Of a stretch of DNA of 18,376 nucleotides, positions 14,629 to 18,376 are shown in pieces (the first letter of the stretch is position 1; every line of letters begins with the position of its first letter). A model generated the notes under the pieces. It saw only the letters and a program-made list of their open reading frames with translations. It searched no databases and was not told the origin of the DNA. The stretch is from JBBQIY01 sp964618405 (lineage in GTDB: Bacteria > Verrucomicrobiota > Kiritimatiellia > RFP12 > UBA3636), in the NCBI GenBank assembly GCA_964618405.1, contig CAZUAY010000040.1, forward strand, positions 1 to 18,376, read 5' to 3'. The position numbers and the translations under genes were made by a program.

Positions 14629-15978
14629 CTACAGGAACTTGAGCGTGGCGTTGACGCCGATTGTATTTTCAGTATAGCTCGAGTCGACGTCCGAATCGAC
14701 GTCCTCATAGCTGTAGAAAATTGAGGTCGAAAAATTCGAAGTCCACTTGTACGAAGCATTCAGCCTGATCCACGTGCTGTCGCGTTTTCCATCGTCGCCT
14801 TCTTCTCGGATTCGTGCAAGACGATCTTGGTAATAGCCGTAATTTTCCGCGTCAGGATCGATATTCGCCAGTTCGTAAGTTCGGGTGCGATACTCGAGGG
14901 TAGCCCCGAGGCGGAGTTTGTTGCGCTTGCCCAAAATCCTTGAGACCGATGCGAAGAGCGTTGTGTTATCCTGGGAACTATAAGGGAAGACGTTGGCGTA
15001 TTCTTTACCGTACTTCATTCCGATTCTGCCGCTTGTGCGCTCCTGCTGATAAAGGAGCAACTCGACAACCGAGTCGCCAAGCATCGAATCGTCGTCGATG
15101 CCGTCTGCCTCATACCACATAAAATTGTAACCCGTTCTCGCGTTTAAAATGAACTGCTGGTTCCCAAACAAATCGTATGCGATTTGAATACCAGAATTAA
15201 TATACTGAACGCCAACGTCGATTATGCCAATCGTTTCCTCTCCGCCCATTGGATCGGCTGAGTCTCCGTTATTGCGGTCAAAGGCCGTGTATTCAGTGTA
15301 GAGACCGTAGGAGAGATAACGGCTTTGACGACGCATCAACTCGGCGTAAAATACATACTCATCTTCGTCGCCATAGAGAGCGAGCTCTTCATCATCGTAG
15401 CGCTTGATGTTATATTTTCCGGATATGCGAAAGTAGTCGTCAGCGGAGAGCGTCCGTTTTACCGACACCACGAAGTCGTTTTTATAATAGTCATCATTTC
15501 TGGTTTCGAGCTCATCCGGCGCAAATACGTAATCCTCTCCGTAATGCCAATCCTTCGCACCACTCCACCAGTAATTTTCTGAGATATTGACTTCCGTGCG
15601 TCCACCGATGTAAAAATCAAGATCCGCTCTGACTGCGTGGGACAACTCATTATCAGTTCCTCCCTCACGCGGATTGTCGTAATAGGTATACGAGGGACTG
15701 TAGGAAAGCCGCATCCGGTACTTTCCTTCAAGCTCATGGAAGAAGGAGATTGTTGGCGTGAACCACATCTCGGTATCATCTTCTTTGTCAAGCGGAACAT
15801 CTTTTACGACATATCCGTCTGGGATAGCATCGCGATTGTCAGTACGCTTAACACCGATCGTCATCGTGAGTCCAATCGGGGAGGGTCTGACTTCATCCTG
15901 ACCTTTGGCAATTGATACCAACGCAACAGACAAGAAGAGTGCAGAAATAGCCGACGACGCAGTTTTAAATAAACTCAT
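14629..15978 (-). CDS. Outer-membrane beta-barrel protein of the export operon
   Basis: This exported protein begins at the ATG at 15978 (449 aa); an upstream ATG at 16080 is in frame. The 15978 start has a perfect AGGAG Shine-Dalgarno 7 nt away and gives a clean signal peptide (hydrophobic to about 24, cleavage near AKG-QD). The mature part shows many alternating strands rich in Tyr, Asp and Arg, such as YRMRLSYSPSYTYYD and GKYNIKRYDD, and ends in KFL, typical of outer-membrane barrels recognised by the Bam complex. It may form the outer-membrane exit for a Wza lacking its own pore helix, like EpsL-type barrels. It is the first gene of the export operon. I infer this role from position and fold type, not from a named family match. 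Confidence 0.82.
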   Translation of the reverse strand: MSLFKTASSAISALFLSVALVSIAKGQDEVRPSPIGLTMTIGVKRTDNRDAIPDGYVVKDVPLDKEDDTEMWFTPTISFFHELEGKYRMRLSYSPSYTYYDNPREGGTDNELSHAVRADLDFYIGGRTEVNISENYWWSGAKDWHYGEDYVFAPDELETRNDDYYKNDFVVSVKRTLSADDYFRISGKYNIKRYDDEELALYGDEDEYVFYAELMRRQSRYLSYGLYTEYTAFDRNNGDSADPMGGEETIGIIDVGVQYINSGIQIAYDLFGNQQFILNARTGYNFMWYEADGIDDDSMLGDSVVELLLYQQERTSGRIGMKYGKEYANVFPYSSQDNTTLFASVSRILGKRNKLRLGATLEYRTRTYELANIDPDAENYGYYQDRLARIREEGDDGKRDSTWIRLNASYKWTSNFSTSIFYSYEDVDSDVDSSYTENTIGVNATLKFL

Positions 15979-16029
15979 TTTATTACTCCTATTGAAGGGT
16001 TTTAAAAAACAATACCCTCCGAGTTGCAA

Positions 16030-16059
16030 AGGATATCGAATCATAAGCTTCAACGTCAA
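16030..16059 (-). promoter_or_regulatory. Predicted promoter of the polysaccharide export operon
   Basis: On the minus strand, TTGACG (16059-16054) and TATCCT (16035-16030) are 18 bp apart, placing a start site about 45 nt before the barrel gene's ATG. The match is moderate. It lies in the 119-bp gap after prfA, which has no terminator hairpin, so read-through from prfA is also possible. Confidence 0.4.
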
Positions 16060-16097
16060 CCATAAAAACACTGTATGCAAGTTTTTTGGGTTGGTTT

Positions 16098-17201
16098 TTA
16101 ATGTTTCTCACCTGCAACACGACCGAGTTCGGCATTGAGGCGCATGGCTTCATTCGATTCCGCTAGGGCCTCAAGTAACGCTTCTAACTGCCCTTCCATG
16201 ACGCGGTCGAGACTGTAGAGTGTGAGGTTGATGCGATGATCTGTCATTCTATTCTGAGGGAAATTGTAAGTCCGGATCCGTTCGCTCCGATCCCCCGAGC
16301 CGATCATCACGCGCCGAGCACTCCCCATACGCTCTTCTTCCTTGGTCCGAGTCAATTCCAGAAGTTTACTGCGGAGCGTCGCCATGCACTTGTCCTTGTT
16401 GCTGTGCTGGGAGCGCTCTTCTTGACTCGCGACCACGATGCCCGATGGCAAATGCGTGATGCGGACGGCGGAATCCGTCTTGTTCACATGCTGTCCGCCA
16501 GCACCACCGGCTCGGTAAAAGTCAAAACGCAGGTCTTCTGGATTGATCACCAGCTCGTCCTCTTCCTCGGCTTGTGGGAAAACCGCCACCGTAGCAGCAG
16601 ACGTGTGGATGCGGCCCTGCGACTCCGTCTCGGGAACGCGTTGCACGCGATGCCCTCCGCCTTCATAGCGGAGAACCGAATAAGCTCCTTCGCCCTCGAC
16701 AAGAAACACGATTTCTTTGTAACCACCCATTTCTCCAGGACTGGCGTCCACGGGCGTCACCTTCCAGCCATGCACTTCAGCGTAGCGGCAATACATTCGA
16801 TAGAGGTCACCAGCGAAGATCGCCGCCTCATCCCCACCCGTCCCCGCACGGATTTCGATCATGGCATTTCGATGCCAGTCTGGATCGGGTGGCATCAGTG
16901 CCGAGGAGAGTGCTTTCTCCGCCTTCGGAAGTGCCGCCTGCGCTTCAGACAGCTCGGCCTGAGCTAACTCCCGAAACTCGCGATCCGATGCAGGATCGTC
17001 CAAAATGCGGCGAGCCCCATCAATTGTATCAACGAGCTTAAAGTAGCAGGAAGCTCGAGTCTCCAACCTTTTTAATGCCGAATGCTCAAGCGCAAATCCC
17101 TTATACCGCTTTTGGTCAGCAGCAATGGAAGGGTCGGACAATGCCTGCTCCACCGCGCTGAGGCGGTTCAAGATCTTCTCAACTTGCAGTTTTTCGATCA
17201 T
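16098..17201 (-). CDS. prfA: Peptide chain release factor 1
   Basis: This is RF1, which recognises UAA and UAG stop codons on the ribosome and triggers peptide release. The 367-aa chain has the universal GGQ at 235-237 within AGGAGGQHVNKTDSAVRITH. The stop-codon reading tripeptide of RF1 is PET (190-192) in the VQRVPETESQGRIHTSA segment; the P-x-T pattern distinguishes it from RF2. The start MIEKLQVEKI aligns with the usual RF1 N-terminus. There is no Shine-Dalgarno before the ATG; the preceding bases are the T tract of an intrinsic terminator. The prmC methyltransferase gene that commonly follows prfA is absent, replaced by the export operon. Confidence 0.97.
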   Translation of the reverse strand: MIEKLQVEKILNRLSAVEQALSDPSIAADQKRYKGFALEHSALKRLETRASCYFKLVDTIDGARRILDDPASDREFRELAQAELSEAQAALPKAEKALSSALMPPDPDWHRNAMIEIRAGTGGDEAAIFAGDLYRMYCRYAEVHGWKVTPVDASPGEMGGYKEIVFLVEGEGAYSVLRYEGGGHRVQRVPETESQGRIHTSAATVAVFPQAEEEDELVINPEDLRFDFYRAGGAGGQHVNKTDSAVRITHLPSGIVVASQEERSQHSNKDKCMATLRSKLLELTRTKEEERMGSARRVMIGSGDRSERIRTYNFPQNRMTDHRINLTLYSLDRVMEGQLEALLEALAESNEAMRLNAELGRVAGEKH

Positions 17202-17207
17202 AGCTAG

Positions 17208-17249
17208 AAAAAAACACCGCAGAAGCCAGGCGAACCTGAACTTCTGCGG
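17208..17249 (-). terminator. Rho-independent terminator between rpmE and prfA
   Basis: In minus-strand reading, CCGCAGAAG pairs with CTTCTGCGG (9 bp, plus coordinates 17241-17249 with 17217-17225). Inside, CAGG pairs with CCTG around a 4-nt loop. TG and then seven T (17214-17208) follow. It begins 21 nt after the rpmE stop and ends 6 nt before the prfA ATG. Confidence 0.88.
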
Positions 17250-17270
17250 AACGATTACAATTTTGCCGTG

Positions 17271-17480
17271 CTACTTCGTCTTCTTATCAGCGTAGCGACG
17301 CTTGAAGGAGTCAATACGTCCTTCGGTATCAATAAAGGTCTGCTGACCCGTAAAGTACGGGTGACAAGCGGAACAGGTATTGACGGTCATCGTCTTGACG
17401 GTTGAATTCGTGTGGAAAACATTGCCGCAAGCGCAGGTAACGATTCCAGGACCATAGCTAGGATGGGTGTCTTTTTTCAT
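17271..17480 (-). CDS. rpmE: 50S ribosomal protein L31, zinc-binding form
   Basis: L31 sits at the bridge between ribosomal subunits near the 5S rRNA. The 69-aa product has the zinc-binding cysteines of the C+ type: Cys16 and Cys18 (TCACGN), then Cys36 and Cys39 (CSAC). The segment HPYFTGQQTFIDTEGRIDSF is typical of the family. An AAAGGAA ribosome-binding site precedes the ATG at 17480. It lies 14 nt after rplT in the same operon and is followed by a strong terminator. The zinc form implies that growth under zinc starvation might need a C- paralog elsewhere; none is seen here. Confidence 0.97.
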   Translation of the reverse strand: MKKDTHPSYGPGIVTCACGNVFHTNSTVKTMTVNTCSACHPYFTGQQTFIDTEGRIDSFKRRYADKKTK

Positions 17481-17494
17481 TTTCGAAAATTCCT

Positions 17495-17851
17495 TTACTT
17501 GATTGCAGTCTTCGCCTGCTCAACCAGTCCTGCAAAACCGATAGGATCTGCAATGGCGATCTCAGAAAGAGCCTTGCGGTTGAGTTTGATTCCTGCCTTG
17601 GTCAGACCTTCAATAAAACGACTATAGGTGATGCCGTTCGCACGCGCGGCTGCATTGATCCGGATGATCCAGAGTCCACGGAAGTCGCGTTTGCGTAACT
17701 TGCGGTGCTCGGTGGCCATAACCATGGCGCGATCCACGGCCTCCGTGGCCTGACGGAAAAGTTTGCTGCGGTTCCCGCGGAAACCCTTGGCCAGCTCGAG
17801 ACGGCGACGACGGCGCTCTCTAGACGCTGGTGCGTTAGTTGCTCTTGACAT
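17495..17851 (-). CDS. rplT: 50S ribosomal protein L20
   Basis: L20 binds 23S rRNA early in 50S assembly and represses its own operon in several bacteria. The 118-aa chain carries the basic N-terminal extension (SRERRRRRLELAKGFRGNRS) and the globular part with a RDFRGLWIIRINAAARANG core, as expected. A GAGGAG Shine-Dalgarno lies 7 nt before the ATG at 17851. It follows rpmI by 42 nt in the usual L35-L20 pairing. The first residues MSRATNAP are somewhat unlike the common MPRVK start, but the rest fits well. Confidence 0.97.
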   Translation of the reverse strand: MSRATNAPASRERRRRRLELAKGFRGNRSKLFRQATEAVDRAMVMATEHRKLRKRDFRGLWIIRINAAARANGITYSRFIEGLTKAGIKLNRKALSEIAIADPIGFAGLVEQAKTAIK

Positions 17852-17893
17852 TGATAATCTCCTCTAAATTGTTGTTAACGTTTCGCTTGTAAA

Positions 17894-18088
17894 TTAGGAC
17901 GCAAGCAATTTCTTGACGCGTTTCTGCTCCGGTGCCGACAACGTCGACATACCTCGGAGATTGCGTTTACGTTTACGTGTCTTGCAACTTGACAAATGTC
18001 GGTTGCAGGCGCGAGAGGCGAGAACCTTTCCGTTCGCGGTGATCTTGCAGCGCTTCGATGCGCCTTTGTGTGTCTTCTTCTTAGGCAT
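17894..18088 (-). CDS. rpmI: 50S ribosomal protein L35
   Basis: This 64-aa basic protein of the large subunit starts MPKKKTHKGASKR and has the KRKRNLRG core of L35. I chose the ATG at 18088; the open frame continues upstream to 18154, but that extension is not L35-like. Three cysteines (14, 28, 35) occupy positions more often Phe, Ala or Leu/Lys. The ribosome-binding site is weak (GGGGTT). It pairs with rplT downstream. Upstream there is a 222-nt structured leader and a tRNA gene, rather than infC, which often precedes rpmI. Confidence 0.95.
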   Translation of the reverse strand: MPKKKTHKGASKRCKITANGKVLASRACNRHLSSCKTRKRKRNLRGMSTLSAPEQKRVKKLLAS

Positions 18089-18310
18089 TGGTAACCCCGT
18101 TGTGGCGTAAACTGTTTCAAACCTACGCCTGTTGTTAGTTGTTGCGATACACATCCGTGATGCACAGCCATTCCGACAAGGCTATTGCACAACGTCGCTC
18201 TCGTTCTTTTGATCCTCTGTTCGCTTCCTGGACACACGGAGTATCGGTGTCCGCTAGGCTTTCGCCCAGCCGGCTGCAGGGAAGAATGATAACGTCGTCG
18301 TCGGAAAAAC
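18089..18310 (-). promoter_or_regulatory. Leader region of rpmI-rplT with structured elements
   Basis: This 222-nt gap separates the tRNA from rpmI. Reading on the minus strand, it contains GCTGGGC-GAAA-GCCTAGC (18270-18253), a 7-bp stem with one G-U pair and a GNRA tetraloop. A GGACAC/GTGTCC pair follows immediately. It may be tRNA 3' trailer, a promoter region or an L20/L35 autoregulatory leader. I could not fit it to a known leader consensus, and no clear promoter was seen. Confidence 0.35.
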
Positions 18311-18376
18311 TGGTGGAGCGAATGAGATTCGAACTCACGACCCCTACGTTGCGAACGTAATGCTCTACCAACTGAG
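18311..18376 (-). tRNA. tRNA-Ala(CGC), 5' end beyond the window
   Basis: The minus strand holds 66 nt of a tRNA. Visible are the D arm CTCAGTTGGTAGAGC, an anticodon stem TTACG/CGTAG with loop TTCGCAA (anticodon CGC, reading GCG), the T arm GTGAG-TTCGAAT-CTCAT, and the acceptor strand TCGCTCC followed by A and an encoded CCA. The U at position 70 fits the G3-U70 identity pair of alanine tRNAs. The first nine or so bases lie outside the window. Confidence 0.95.

Noticed and set aside
15979..16080. Longer barrel protein starting at 16080
   Set aside because: The extension would place 34 residues ahead of a clean signal peptide, while the ATG at 15978 has a perfect AGGAG site.
16236..16967. Plus-strand open frame of 243 aa inside prfA
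   Set aside because: It is antisense to a confidently identified RF1 gene and has no domain-like features.
18135..18371. Minus-strand open frame spanning the tRNA and rpmI leader
   Set aside because: Its first codons are the tRNA-Ala sequence, so it is not a protein gene.

Overview
The window comes from a diderm (Gram-negative type) bacterium of roughly 50-55% GC. Outer-membrane biogenesis genes (an LptE-type lipoprotein and a BamD-like TPR protein), a Wza/Wzc polysaccharide export set and an outer-membrane barrel show the envelope type. Gene content, the style of the solute-binding protein and the palindrome-rich intergenic DNA suggest Verrucomicrobiota (Opitutae/Puniceicoccales-like). That is an inference from general familiarity, not a measured phylogeny.

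Layout, left to right. (1) 54-2826, plus strand: an ABC transporter ATPase and a large solute-binding protein of the ferric-iron type. The permease is not in the window and probably lies to the left. (2) 2868-5041: an orphan zinc-ribbon multi-pass membrane protein (+), a Nudix hydrolase (-) and an M50-like membrane metallopeptidase (-), with a 57-bp tandem duplication between the last two. This stretch is partly AT-rich. (3) rpsT (+) at 5102, with its own promoter and a clean terminator. (4) 5431-7088, minus: lptE and a BamD-like gene sharing an ATGA overlap, divergent from serA (+, 7194-8774). (5) 8775-9063: a palindromic repeat island holding a REPIN-like pair of inverted GTAG-headed hairpins, between the converging serA and asnB. 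(6) 9064-15978, minus: a polysaccharide export operon. In transcription order it is outer-membrane barrel, Wzc-type tyrosine kinase/co-polymerase, Wza-type export lipoprotein, membrane-anchored TPR-like protein, and AsnB-type amidotransferase. (7) 16098-18376, minus: translation genes in the order tRNA-Ala(CGC), rpmI, rplT, rpmE, prfA.

How the parts work together. The minus-strand block from 18376 to 9064 runs from housekeeping translation genes into an exopolysaccharide module. Hairpins followed by T-rich tracts sit immediately before prfA and before the kinase gene, so expression may be stepped down or attenuated there. The module holds export and control functions (kinase, outer-membrane lipoprotein, barrel) and an amidotransferase, but no glycosyltransferase, flippase or polymerase. 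The sugar-assembly genes must therefore lie elsewhere. lptE and the BamD-like gene form a small outer-membrane assembly operon.

I did not find CRISPR arrays, prophage genes, transposases or a clearly new multi-gene system. The most interesting signals are the REPIN-like island, the in-frame (TAT)6 tyrosine tract in the kinase tail, the terminator abutting prfA, the non-standard catalytic acid in SerA, and the enlarged solute-binding protein.
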